The notes beneath the pieces are model-generated. The model was not told the DNA's origin. It made no database searches and saw only the letters and a list, made by a program, of their open reading frames with translations. The translations under genes were made by a program, and so were the position numbers. A DNA stretch of 64,000 nt from Balneola sp. (GTDB lineage: Bacteria > Bacteroidota > Rhodothermia > Balneolales > Balneolaceae), in assembly GCA_017640785.1 (NCBI GenBank), contig JAEPPZ010000012.1, positions 1 through 64,000 of the forward strand, read 5' to 3'. Shown in pieces: positions 23,790 through 33,246 of this stretch (its first letter is position 1; each line of letters begins with the position of its first letter).

Positions 23790-25679
23790 CTAATTTTTCG
23801 CTTCACCTTTATAAAGTAGCTCAGCAAGCTCCACGATCTTGATAAACTCAGCTCGATATCCGTTTTCATCAACACCTTTTGATTCTTTGGCTAATTGTTG
23901 AACCATTTCGAAAGAACTGTTTCCTTTGAATTTTGAATCTCGAAGTAACATACCGAAGGAAGCTACCGATGATGCAAACTTGAGATTTTCTGATAATTCA
24001 GACCTATCTGATCTTTTTATTATCTGGGAAAGAAGTTGGCTTTTTTCACCATCAGGTTGTTTGTATCGGAGTTTTACAGTCATTAATTCATCATCAAAAC
24101 CATTTACAGGTGTAGTTGGTGTTTGATACTTAAGTTGGTCGATATCACTTAAAGATGAATCTATATCCACTCCGTGTGGGACCACTTCATACAACGCGGT
24201 TACGGTATGTCCTGATCCAAGTTCTCCGGCATCTTTTTTGTCATTGTTGAAGTCTTCATCAGCTAGCAAACGGTTTTCATAGCCTATCAATCGGTATGCT
24301 TTTACGTTCTGTGGATTGAACTCAACCTGAATTTTCACATCTTTTGCAATAGTGTGAAGGGTTCCTCCCATTTCAGAAACAAGCACTTTTTTGGCTTCTA
24401 ATAAATTATCGATGTAGTAATAATTTCCGTTTCCGTTATTGGCGATCTGCTCCATTTTAGAATCTTTCAGATTTCCGGAACCGAATCCCAATACAGATAG
24501 AAAAATGCCTTCATCTCTTTTTTCTTCAATTAGGTCCACAAGTGCACTGTTACTGGAAACACCCACATTGAAATCACCATCAGTAGCAAGTATGACTCTG
24601 TTGTTTCCATCTTTTCTGAAATGTTCTTTAGCAACTTGGTAAGCTTGCTTTATTCCCGCAGCCCCGGCTGTGGAACCTCCGGCATTTAGTTTATTTAGCG
24701 CTTCCAGAATAGTTTCTTTATCGGCTCCTGAAGTTGGAGGCAGAACCAATCCTGAACTCCCAGCATACACAACAATAGATACATAATCATCTTCTCTAAG
24801 TTGATTGGTAAGTAGTTTAAATCCCTTTTTAAGAAGAGGAAGTTTATCATGAGAATTCATGGAGCCGGAAACATCCAGTAAAAAAACCAAGTTACTTGGC
24901 GGAAGATTATCTGCTTCAACTTTTTCTCCCTGAATACCGATTTGAACCAGCTGATGATCCGGATTCCAGGGAGCTTTTCCAACCTCTGTATTCACAGAAA
25001 AAGGATGTTCTCCTACAGGATGTTCGTAATCATAATTAAAGTAGTTAATGAGTTCTTCTATACGAACCGCATCTTTTACAGGCAAGTGTCCGTCCATGAT
25101 CATTCGACGAACATTAGAATAAGAAGCCCATTCCACATCAATAGAAAAAGTGGAAAGCGGAGTTTTAGATGCCCATTTGAAGGTGTTTTCTGAAATCTCG
25201 GCATATTCTTCAGAATTTGGGTAGCTGTAAAAACCGGATGGAGAAGATGAGGTCATACTTAAAGTCGATGATCCTCTGAGCTGAAGTTGAAATTCAGCTT
25301 GTTTTGATATTACAACCTGATCATTTCCTACCACAACTTCCTCTAAAGTGGTACTTTCAGGATCTAATGAAATAACAAGATTACTTAGCCCCGTTTTTGG
25401 AACTGTTATTTCCGAAGAGTACTTCTTAAAACCAATATATAGAACCTCAATTAAATAAGTGCCCGGTTCAGTATAAAATTCAAAGTTTCCATTCACATCT
25501 GAAGTTTCACCAATGGATGCGGCTTTAATCTGGATGGTTGCCCCAACTAATGGTTGCTGAGTATCTGCATCAATGACAGTTCCCTGAACTTTAACTTTGT
25601 CGTGTACAAATACTGGATTTGGAATATCAATTACTTCCGGAAGGATGAGAAGCAACAGGCTTGCAATGAGTGTCTTCAT
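23790..25679 (-). CDS. Exported VWA-domain protein with carboxypeptidase-like N-terminal domain (YfbK type)
   Basis: 629 residues. Signal sequence, then a CarboxypepD_reg-like beta-sandwich (about 30-110, VKVQGTVIDADTQQPLVGATIQIK), a YfbK-type N-terminal domain with ENTFKWASKTPLSTFSID, and a von Willebrand A domain with the MIDAS motif VFLLDVSGSM (about 265-275) plus the later ATDGDFNVG. The C-terminal DUF3520-like region spans about 450-620. It should bind a divalent ion and protein ligands at the envelope. It resembles proteins widespread in Bacteroidota; no partner gene is adjacent. Confidence 0.88.
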   Translation of the reverse strand: MKTLIASLLLLILPEVIDIPNPVFVHDKVKVQGTVIDADTQQPLVGATIQIKAASIGETSDVNGNFEFYTEPGTYLIEVLYIGFKKYSSEITVPKTGLSNLVISLDPESTTLEEVVVGNDQVVISKQAEFQLQLRGSSTLSMTSSSPSGFYSYPNSEEYAEISENTFKWASKTPLSTFSIDVEWASYSNVRRMIMDGHLPVKDAVRIEELINYFNYDYEHPVGEHPFSVNTEVGKAPWNPDHQLVQIGIQGEKVEADNLPPSNLVFLLDVSGSMNSHDKLPLLKKGFKLLTNQLREDDYVSIVVYAGSSGLVLPPTSGADKETILEALNKLNAGGSTAGAAGIKQAYQVAKEHFRKDGNNRVILATDGDFNVGVSSNSALVDLIEEKRDEGIFLSVLGFGSGNLKDSKMEQIANNGNGNYYYIDNLLEAKKVLVSEMGGTLHTIAKDVKIQVEFNPQNVKAYRLIGYENRLLADEDFNNDKKDAGELGSGHTVTALYEVVPHGVDIDSSLSDIDQLKYQTPTTPVNGFDDELMTVKLRYKQPDGEKSQLLSQIIKRSDRSELSENLKFASSVASFGMLLRDSKFKGNSSFEMVQQLAKESKGVDENGYRAEFIKIVELAELLYKGEAKN

Positions 25680-25846
25680 AACGGTTCCCTAAATTTAGTG
25701 AAGATTGTGATTCAACCTAACCGATTGTAAACCGATGTTAAATCACATAAGGATGTTATAAAGACGAGGAAGTAGAGAAGAAGGTTGAACCTGTAAGCTA
25801 CGGACTTTGGAAACTGTAATTTGTGACTTGGAATTTGCTATTTAAC

Positions 25847-26803
25847 CTACCACGGTAGGTTGTCTAAATCTACATTCCCACCGGTAATGATAATCCCAAT
25901 TTTTTTACCAGCAAATCTCTCCTGATTATTGAACAAAGCTGCAACCGGAACGGCACAAGATGGTTCTATGATCATATTCATTCGTTCCCAGATAAACCGC
26001 ATAGCTGAAATGATAGATTCTTCATCAACGGTAAGAATATCATCTACATGTTTTTTGATGATCTGAAAAGGGAGTTCTCCAAGGGAGGTTCGGAGTCCAT
26101 CCGCGATAGTATTGGTGCTGTAAGCCGGAATTAGTTTTCCTGCCTTGAATGAACGATAGGCGTCATCAGCCTCTACAGGTTCTGTGCCAATTACCTCAAT
26201 ATCGGGATTTATGGATTTTACTGCCAATGCTGTTCCACTCAATAAACCGCCGCCACCAATAGGGGTCATTACAATATCCAGAAAAGGACATTCTTCTAAC
26301 AATTCAACAGCAGCAGTACCTTGGCCGGCTACAATTCTGGAGTCGTTGTAAGGATGAATGATCGTTGCTCCGGTTCTTTTAACAACTTCGGCTAATGTTC
26401 CTTCTCGGGCATCCAAACTTGCCTCACAAAACGTAACTTCTGCGCCATAGTTTTTAACTGCTTCTACTTTTACTTTTGGAGCATTCTCCGGCATAACCAC
26501 GTAAGCTTTTATTCCACGGATTCGAGCGGCCAAAGCAAGAGCCTGTGCATGATTACCCGAGGAGTGAGTGGCTACTCCAAGTCCGGCTTCTTCATCCGAT
26601 AGAGTTAAAACCGCATTACATGCTCCTCGGAATTTGAAAGCTCCAACTTTTTGAAAATTTTCACATTTAAAGAAAACAGCAGCATTTGAACGGGTATTCA
26701 CCTTTGCGCTGGTAAGTACAGGAGTTCGATGAGCGTACGGATCAATTATCCGATGAGCAGCTTTAATGTCAGAAATTGTAGGAATAGAAAGTGTGTCGAT
26801 CAT
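25847..26803 (-). CDS. Threonine/serine dehydratase, PLP-dependent (no ACT domain)
   Basis: A 318-residue fold-type II PLP enzyme. The catalytic lysine lies in KVGAFKFRGACNAV (about residue 57), the substrate loop is SSGNHAQALALAARI (about 81), and the PLP phosphate loop GGGGLLSGTALAV near 188. Without the C-terminal regulatory ACT domain it matches catabolic threonine ammonia-lyase or serine racemase-like proteins, and the two cannot be separated by eye. It is alone and not next to ilv genes. The 167-bp upstream gap to the VWA gene holds only AT-rich filler. Confidence 0.88.
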   Translation of the reverse strand: MIDTLSIPTISDIKAAHRIIDPYAHRTPVLTSAKVNTRSNAAVFFKCENFQKVGAFKFRGACNAVLTLSDEEAGLGVATHSSGNHAQALALAARIRGIKAYVVMPENAPKVKVEAVKNYGAEVTFCEASLDAREGTLAEVVKRTGATIIHPYNDSRIVAGQGTAAVELLEECPFLDIVMTPIGGGGLLSGTALAVKSINPDIEVIGTEPVEADDAYRSFKAGKLIPAYSTNTIADGLRTSLGELPFQIIKKHVDDILTVDEESIISAMRFIWERMNMIIEPSCAVPVAALFNNQERFAGKKIGIIITGGNVDLDNLPW

Positions 26804-26900
26804 TGATTATCAAATAGTTTAGCCAAAATAAGGAGAATAGGGGATTATGTCTTGGTAATTGTCTAATTAATAAAATAACTAAGAAATTCGGAGTTACTAC

Positions 26901-29138
26901 TTGTATAGATTTGTTCTTTTAGGCTTTTTCTTATTCTTATCTGCTAAAAATATGTACGGACAAGAGACTATTAAATTAGTTCGGACAACTTCTCCGATCA
27001 TAATAGATGGCATTCCAAATGAAGCTGCTTGGGCAGAAGTTGAACCTTTTCCAATGGTACAATATGAACCCGTTTTTAAAGGTGCATTAAGTGAAAAAAC
27101 AGATATCAGGGTTACTTATGACGATGAGTATTTGTACGTAGCTGCAAAGATGTTCACTGAAGATCCATCTACTATAGCTGCAAATAGTTTATACAGAGAC
27201 AGCTATAGCGGGGATGATGTTTTTGCAATTATTTTGGACCCATTCAATGACGATCAAAACGCACTTAGGTTTTTTACTACTCCGGCCGGTGTACGGTTTG
27301 ATCAATCAATTTCAAATGATGCAAATTCTGTGGCGGGATCAAATGCTGTAAATGGAAGCTGGAACACATTTTGGGATGCATCAAGTACCATTCATGAAGA
27401 CGGATGGTATTCAGAAATGAGAATTCCTTTTTCAAGTATTGGATTTCAAAGTAGTGATGGAATTGCAGAAATGGGCTTGATCGTCTACCGATGGCTTACA
27501 CACCATAATGAAAGGCATATCTATCCTGCTATCCCACCACTGTGGGAAGATGGAAACATAAAGCCTTCTCAAGCTCAGGATGTAATCATAACCGGAGCAG
27601 ATTCAAAAAAACCGGTCTATTTCACCCCGTATGTTTTAGGAGGCTTAACCAGATTAAATGAACTTGGTAGTGATTCGCTTAATTATTTCTATGATGATGA
27701 AGTCAAAGCTGAACTCGGTTTTGATCTAAAATACAATATTACCTCAAACCTCACTTTAGATGTAACAGTAAACACTGATTTCGCACAGGTAGAAGCTGAT
27801 GATCAGCAACTTAATTTGACTCGTTTTTCACTCAGTTTCCCTGAAAAGCGACAGTTCTTTCAACAAAGATCTGGATTGTTCGATTTTAATTTTGGGAATA
27901 CTAGAGTGTTTTACAGCCGAAGAATTGGTTTAGATGGGAGCGGAAATCAGGTAAGGATATTGGGAGGAGCACGGCTTACTGGAAAAATTAATGATCTGGA
28001 CGTTGGATTTATTAATCTGCAAACCGGACAAAGCGATGAAATCGATTCCGAGAACTTTAATGTATTGAGAGTGAAGAAAAATGTATTAAATACTTCTTCG
28101 TATGTGGGAGGTATTTTCACCAGTCGTTTAGGTGTGAATGGGAGTTCCAATATTGCAATGGGATTAGATGGTGATTTCAATATTTTCGGAGACGATTTTA
28201 TAGAAGTAAGAGTAAGTCAGACCATAGATAATTCTGTGAGTGAAGAGAATCGTTTTGATTTTGAAGACAATAGTATTTTCAGAATAACCTGGCAAAGAAG
28301 AGCGTCTATTGGATGGTTTTACAGGTTTTTTGTTAACAGAACAGGTGCTGAATTTAATCCGGGTATTGGTTTTTTCCGGACAGTAAATACATCAGACTAT
28401 TTTTATCGTTTAGGATATGGATGGTTAGGAGAGGAAGAGTCTATTTACAGACAGCACTCAGTTAATATCGGGAGTTATAATATCTTTCAAAATGACACTT
28501 ATGACTTGAGAAGCCGTTTTATTTCATTAGAATGGAATACCGATTTCAAGACGTTAGGATCAGCTGAAGCTCAGATAAGATATAATCAGGAGCACTTACT
28601 TCCGAACGAGGATTTCAATCTAGCAGGTAAGATCTACATACCGGTTGATGATTATGATTTCTTTGAAGGTAATTTTTCTTACAGATCGCCCAATAGCAAA
28701 AAACTCAGAATAAACACTACTTTTGAATATGGTAAATTATTTGATGGAAGAAGAGTTCAATTGGAAATTGAACCGGAGTTAGTTGCAAATATTCATTGGG
28801 AAATTGGCGGGAGTTATCAGATAACTGATTTAGATTTTCCACAAACTCAGGGAAGAGACAAAGAAAAGTTTACTGCTCATCTTGGACAGATAAGAGCTCA
28901 ATACGCTTTAAATAAAAAACTTTCCACCAGTGCTTTTATTCAATATAGTAATATCGAAGAGTTAGCCGGAGTAAATTTCAGATTCAGATATAACTTCAGT
29001 GAAGGAAGAGATCTATGGTTTGTTATAAATGAGCAATCTTATACTGAGAAAGATCAAAGAAATTTGGGATTACCAAGATTACCTACCTTACAAAGTGGTT
29101 CTATTTTGATAAAATACAATCACACTTTCATATACTGA
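26901..29138 (+). CDS. Exported CBM9/DUF5916 outer-membrane barrel protein
   Basis: 745 residues. The signal peptide YRFVLLGFFLFLSAKNMYGQ is preserved only if translation begins at the TTG at 26901; the next ATG lies beyond its hydrophobic core, so a TTG start is preferred. Residues about 25-220 match the family-9 carbohydrate-binding module fold (SPIIIDGIPNEAAWAEV, DIRVTYDDEYLYVAAKM). The remainder, DUF5916, is a series of amphipathic strands ending NHTFIY, consistent with an outer-membrane beta-barrel. Exact role unknown. It lies on the plus strand just ahead of the M14 peptidase gene (85-bp gap), and the two may be co-expressed. Confidence 0.88.
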   Translation: MYRFVLLGFFLFLSAKNMYGQETIKLVRTTSPIIIDGIPNEAAWAEVEPFPMVQYEPVFKGALSEKTDIRVTYDDEYLYVAAKMFTEDPSTIAANSLYRDSYSGDDVFAIILDPFNDDQNALRFFTTPAGVRFDQSISNDANSVAGSNAVNGSWNTFWDASSTIHEDGWYSEMRIPFSSIGFQSSDGIAEMGLIVYRWLTHHNERHIYPAIPPLWEDGNIKPSQAQDVIITGADSKKPVYFTPYVLGGLTRLNELGSDSLNYFYDDEVKAELGFDLKYNITSNLTLDVTVNTDFAQVEADDQQLNLTRFSLSFPEKRQFFQQRSGLFDFNFGNTRVFYSRRIGLDGSGNQVRILGGARLTGKINDLDVGFINLQTGQSDEIDSENFNVLRVKKNVLNTSSYVGGIFTSRLGVNGSSNIAMGLDGDFNIFGDDFIEVRVSQTIDNSVSEENRFDFEDNSIFRITWQRRASIGWFYRFFVNRTGAEFNPGIGFFRTVNTSDYFYRLGYGWLGEEESIYRQHSVNIGSYNIFQNDTYDLRSRFISLEWNTDFKTLGSAEAQIRYNQEHLLPNEDFNLAGKIYIPVDDYDFFEGNFSYRSPNSKKLRINTTFEYGKLFDGRRVQLEIEPELVANIHWEIGGSYQITDLDFPQTQGRDKEKFTAHLGQIRAQYALNKKLSTSAFIQYSNIEELAGVNFRFRYNFSEGRDLWFVINEQSYTEKDQRNLGLPRLPTLQSGSILIKYNHTFIY

Positions 29139-29223
29139 TCACCCACCAATCAGTAGAAAATTATTTAACCCCATTTTACCACAATTTTTGTTAGTCTGAT
29201 CACAACAAAAAATTAACTACGCT

Positions 29224-31821
29224 ATGAAAAAAATTACGCTACTACTGATAACTGTATTTATTTCAATTTCTGCATCAGCTCAACTTCAGGAAGCGGTGGA
29301 AAGATTTCAGTTCGATCCCTCTGTCAGCTATGATAATTCTATTCCTTCGCCGACAGAATATTTAGGCTATGAGCTAGGTACTCAATATACTTTCCACCAT
29401 CAGGTAATGGGTTATTTCGAGAAATTGGCAGAACTTTCAGATAAGATCAGTTTTCACGAGTATGCTCGCACTTATGAAAACCGTTCAGTTAATTATGCTA
29501 TTATCACTTCCACTGAAAATCATAGCAATCTAAATGAAATAAGAGCTCAGAATTTAAAAATTGCAAATACTCCGGGTTCAGTTTCAGTAAATGAAGAACC
29601 GGTGGTAGTTTGGATGAGCTATAATGTACACGGGAATGAGCCTTCCAGTAGCGAAGCCGCAATGCAAACCGCATATCGATTAGTGGCTTCTACAGATTCA
29701 GAAACACAAAACTGGTTAGACAATGCTGTAGTTATTATAGATCCAATGATCAATCCTGATGGACGCGATCGGTATGTGTATTGGTATAAATCCAGTCAGG
29801 CAAATGTATTGAACGTGAACGCTGAAGATTTAGAGCACGATGAAATTTGGCCGGGAGGAAGAACAAATCACTATTGGTTTGATCTGAACAGAGACTGGAC
29901 TTGGTTGGTGCATCCTGAATCAGCCGGTAGAATAAATGTATATCAACAATGGATGCCTCAGGTTCATATTGATTTTCATGAGCAGGGTTTTAACAACAAC
30001 TATTTTACGATGCCGGGAACTACTCCACGAAACCATGAACTGCCGGCAGATTATGAGAAATGGGCAGATGCATTTGGTCGCGGAGCTATAGAAGAATTTG
30101 ATAAAGCCCAAGTAAATTTCGAAACCAGAGAACGGTTCGATTTCTTTTATCCGGGTTACGGATCTTCTTATCCAAGTATTATGGGTGGAATCGGAATGTT
30201 GGCGGAGCAGGGCGGTCACAGCAGGGGTGGACGTGCAGTAGAAACTAATGATGGATATGTGCTTACACTTCGCCAAAGAGTTTTCGATCACTATAAAAAT
30301 GGCGTTTCCATTGTTAAGACTTCCGTTGAAAACAGAAAAGCTCTTGTAGAATACTTTCAGGATGCCCGATCTCAAAACACTCAAAAAGGAAATACAAAAG
30401 CCTATATCCTACCAAACAATTCCAACGATTATACCTACGATGTTGTGAATTTAATGCTGAAACAAGGCGTGCAGGTTGAACAGGCAAACGATGATTTCAA
30501 TATCAAAAACGCTTTCAGTTACTGGGATGGGAACGCTTCATCAAGGTCGTTCAAAGCGGGAGATTTTATTATTAAAACGGATCAACCGGCGCATCTTTTC
30601 ATAAATACAATTATGAGAAGACAATTGGAGATCAAAGATTCGGTTATGTACGATATGAGTACATGGTCGGCACCATTGGCTTATAATCTGGATGCAGCCT
30701 GGACTACATCGAATATCAGAGTAAACACTACTCAAATCGACGAGGAAGTAGTTCATCCGAATGGAATTACAAACGGAAATGCTCAGTATGCTTATGTGAT
30801 TGACTGGAATCAAAGAAATGCACCAAAAGCGTTAGCTCAACTGTGGAAGCATGGTTATAAAGTGCGTTCTTCTGAAAAAGGATTTGGCAAGGATGGAACT
30901 GAGTATTCAAGAGGAAGTTTGGTTGTGCTCCTGGGAAGAAACCTCCATAAAGGAGATGCTATTCATCAGGATATGAAAACCATTGCTGATTATGCAGATG
31001 TGAAAGTTTCCGGTTTCAACACAGGTAGAATGGATTCCGGTAGCGATCTGGGATCTCCGAGCATGAGACCAATAGAAAAGCCCAGAGTTGGTTTGATGAT
31101 TGATTCAGGATTTAGTTCATATACTGCAGGACAGATATGGTTTCTTTTTGATCAATGGACCGAATTTGGTATCGACAGAATACGATCAGGTAGTTTTGGC
31201 GGACTAGATCTGAACGATTATGACGTTCTCATTTTGCCCGGAGGATATGGGTTAAATGGTACCTTTAATGAAAACTCCCGAGAGCGATTAAAGGATTGGG
31301 TCCGTGACGGTGGAACATTGGTTGCAACTGAAGGAGCTACAAGCTGGTTGACAAAAGAGGAATCAGGAATTACATCTGCTGAATTATTTGAAGGAGAAGA
31401 GGACGAAGATGAAGATAAAATAGATCCGGCATCTTACACCAGATATAAAGATCAGGAAGATTCCAGCGGATTGAGAAGAATTCCGGGTTCTGCATTTAAG
31501 GCTATGATCGACAATTCACATCCATTGGCTTTTGGAATGAAGGATAAATTATATTCTTTGAAATTCAGTACTAATGCGTTAAAGCCTGATCCCGATTTCA
31601 GTACAGTTGGCTATTATGTGAAAGATGCAGATGAAGTTCTTGCTTCGGGTTATGCATCTATGGAAAACAAAGAAAAAGCAGCCGGCAAAACTTTTGCTGC
31701 TGTTCAGGAAATGGGAAGTGGAAATGTTGTTTTCTTAATGGATAACACTCAATACAGAATGTTTTGGGTTGGCCCTGCAAGAATGATGCAGAATGCTGTT
31801 ATGCTTGTTCCGGGATTTTGA
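29224..31821 (+). CDS. Secreted M14 zinc carboxypeptidase-like protein
   Basis: 865 residues with signal peptide (MKKITLLLITVFISISASAQ). The M14 metallopeptidase domain spans about 50-370: NVHGNEPSSSE gives the H-x-x-E zinc ligands, VHIDFHEQG the third His, and MLAEQGG a plausible catalytic Glu. A C-terminal domain from about 600 with YDVLILPGGYG and SGNVVFL resembles the glutamine-amidotransferase-like beta/alpha fold often fused to these peptidases, without an obvious catalytic Cys. It is expected to work in the periplasm or outside the cell on peptides. A clear terminator follows. Confidence 0.9.
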   Translation: MKKITLLLITVFISISASAQLQEAVERFQFDPSVSYDNSIPSPTEYLGYELGTQYTFHHQVMGYFEKLAELSDKISFHEYARTYENRSVNYAIITSTENHSNLNEIRAQNLKIANTPGSVSVNEEPVVVWMSYNVHGNEPSSSEAAMQTAYRLVASTDSETQNWLDNAVVIIDPMINPDGRDRYVYWYKSSQANVLNVNAEDLEHDEIWPGGRTNHYWFDLNRDWTWLVHPESAGRINVYQQWMPQVHIDFHEQGFNNNYFTMPGTTPRNHELPADYEKWADAFGRGAIEEFDKAQVNFETRERFDFFYPGYGSSYPSIMGGIGMLAEQGGHSRGGRAVETNDGYVLTLRQRVFDHYKNGVSIVKTSVENRKALVEYFQDARSQNTQKGNTKAYILPNNSNDYTYDVVNLMLKQGVQVEQANDDFNIKNAFSYWDGNASSRSFKAGDFIIKTDQPAHLFINTIMRRQLEIKDSVMYDMSTWSAPLAYNLDAAWTTSNIRVNTTQIDEEVVHPNGITNGNAQYAYVIDWNQRNAPKALAQLWKHGYKVRSSEKGFGKDGTEYSRGSLVVLLGRNLHKGDAIHQDMKTIADYADVKVSGFNTGRMDSGSDLGSPSMRPIEKPRVGLMIDSGFSSYTAGQIWFLFDQWTEFGIDRIRSGSFGGLDLNDYDVLILPGGYGLNGTFNENSRERLKDWVRDGGTLVATEGATSWLTKEESGITSAELFEGEEDEDEDKIDPASYTRYKDQEDSSGLRRIPGSAFKAMIDNSHPLAFGMKDKLYSLKFSTNALKPDPDFSTVGYYVKDADEVLASGYASMENKEKAAGKTFAAVQEMGSGNVVFLMDNTQYRMFWVGPARMMQNAVMLVPGF

Positions 31822-31844
31822 TGTACGAGGCAACTTACTTTAAT

Positions 31845-31878
31845 AACCATCTGACGGATATTTCGTCTGATGGTTTTT
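31845..31878 (+). terminator. Intrinsic terminator after the M14 peptidase gene
   Basis: AACCATCTGACG, loop GATATTT, CGTCTGATGGTT (one mismatch) followed by TTT. It lies 24 bp past the stop codon on the plus strand. Confidence 0.85.
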
Positions 31879-31885
31879 GAATTTC

Positions 31886-32030
31886 GGTCAGACCGACTTG
31901 AAGCCGTCAGACCGAGCTTGTTTCAGAAACTTATAGAATGACTTTTAATGATGTTTACACCAACTCTTCCAGAGTTAAAACTAGATTCGAAAATGAAATG
32001 ATAAATATTAAACTCTGGAAGAGTTAACTT
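31886..32030. repeat. Short repeats between M14 peptidase and msrA
   Basis: GTCAGACCGA occurs twice within 31888-31920. Downstream, AACTCTTCCAGAGTT (31962-31976) and its complement AACTCTGGAAGAGTT (32012-32026) bracket 35 bases and can form a stem. No gene is present. Confidence 0.65.
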
Positions 32031-32048
32031 CTATATCAGCAAATGCCC

Positions 32049-32543
32049 CTAAAAGTAACTTTCTTCAAACCGTTCGAAGTGGCAGGTATATCCATTGGGA
32101 TGTTTAACTAAATAATCCTGATGTTCAGGTTCAGCCGGCCAAAAAGTAGTATATGGCTCTAAAGTAGTAACTACTTCACTATCCCATCTGTTGGATTCAT
32201 TCACGACCTGAATAACTTCTTCAGCTATTTCTTTTTCCTCTTCATTTTGAAAAAAGATGGCAGAGCGATAACTGCTACCACGATCATTCCCTTGTTGATC
32301 GACCGTAGTTGGGTTATGCATTCTGTAGAAGTAATCCAGTAACTCTTTAAAAGAAGTCTCGCTTGGGTCGTAAGTAATTTCTATACCTTCTGCATGACCG
32401 GGGTGATTTCTGTAAGTGGGGTTTTCATTTTCTCCGCCGATATAACCAACTTCAGTATCTTTTACTCCCGGACGAACTCTGAACAAGTCTTCCATTCCCC
32501 AAAAACAACCGCCGGCTATATAGGCTTTTTTTAAATTTTCCAT
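32049..32543 (-). CDS. msrA: Peptide methionine (S)-S-oxide reductase
   Basis: A 164-residue MsrA. The catalytic motif GGCFWGMEDLFR (residues 12-23) carries the nucleophilic Cys, followed by GYIGGENENPTY, where MsrA usually has GY.GG...NPTY, and HAEGIEITYDP (about 50). No resolving cysteine is visible near the C-terminus, so recycling may use another partner (inference). It repairs oxidised methionine. Monocistronic on the minus strand. Confidence 0.96.
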   Translation of the reverse strand: MENLKKAYIAGGCFWGMEDLFRVRPGVKDTEVGYIGGENENPTYRNHPGHAEGIEITYDPSETSFKELLDYFYRMHNPTTVDQQGNDRGSSYRSAIFFQNEEEKEIAEEVIQVVNESNRWDSEVVTTLEPYTTFWPAEPEHQDYLVKHPNGYTCHFERFEESYF

Positions 32544-32707
32544 CGCAGTTTCTTTCTATTAGTCTAATGTGATTTGTATTTCTTCAGGTTTGATTAACAG
32601 ATATGATAGCAGAAAAGTTGCTTTGGATAAAGTTTAATCATGGTCATCCTTGTAGATGTTAGATAATTTTTGACAAACATCTTTTTTACTCATAAATCTC
32701 AATTAAG

Positions 32708-32731
32708 GTCATTCCTGCGAAGGCAGGAATC
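32708..32731. repeat. GTCATTCCTGCGAAGGCAGGAATC palindromic repeat
   Basis: A 24-bp unit whose arms ATTCCTGC and GCAGGAAT surround GAAG. It is a widely distributed bacterial intergenic palindrome as I recall. It lies just upstream of the GIY-YIG gene, within a longer open frame that is not thought to be translated. Confidence 0.75.
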
Positions 32732-32813
32732 TGGATTCAGATTAAAACCAATAAGTTCTTTCTGTAGAAAATATTTTTGTAAGGAATTCATTCCAAAGTG
32801 GTCTTACTCAAAT

Positions 32814-33122
32814 ATGAAAGAAGGCTTTGTATATATCTTATCGAATTCCAAAAGAACAGTATTATACACCGGGGTATCGGGTGATCTACTGAGTAGAACA
32901 TTTATTCACAAAAAGAATGAAGGATCCATCTTTTCATCAAAATATAGGACACATTTTCTGATGTATTATGAGATTCACCAAAATATGTACGAAGCGATTA
33001 AAAGAGAGAAACAAATCAAAAAGTGGAAAAGAGAATGGAAAATGAATTTAATTCGATCAGTTAATCCTGATTTGAATGATTTATGGGACGAAATTCTACC
33101 AGAAGGAAGATTTTATTTTTAA
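32814..33122 (+). CDS. Stand-alone GIY-YIG nuclease-domain protein
   Basis: About 102 residues from the ATG at 32814 (MKEGFVYILSNSKRTVLYTGVSGDL). Upstream in-frame codons run through a palindromic repeat and are unlikely to be translated. YVYIL-like FVYILSN then LYTGVSGD form the GIY-YIG motif; the helix IKREKQIKKWKREWKMNLI is the family's hallmark basic segment, and VNPDLNDLWDE closes the domain. It belongs to the small UPF0213/YhbQ-like group. A paralogue lies at 58652-58942. Biological role unclear; excision-repair or mobile-element functions have been suggested for the family. Confidence 0.88.
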   Translation: MKEGFVYILSNSKRTVLYTGVSGDLLSRTFIHKKNEGSIFSSKYRTHFLMYYEIHQNMYEAIKREKQIKKWKREWKMNLIRSVNPDLNDLWDEILPEGRFYF

Positions 33123-33246
33123 TTGGGTAAAACAGAGAGGGAATTAACCTTAAAGAAAACATTGAGTCAGACAGCTCAATCCAGATCTCGGGCATTCGCC
33201 GCGAGATGACCTGTTGCTTACAAAAACTTGTACTAGATCACCAATT

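Noticed and set aside
32670-32813. 48-codon upstream extension of the first GIY-YIG gene
   Set aside because: It runs through a known-type palindromic repeat and lacks the family's start; the domain begins at the ATG at 32814.
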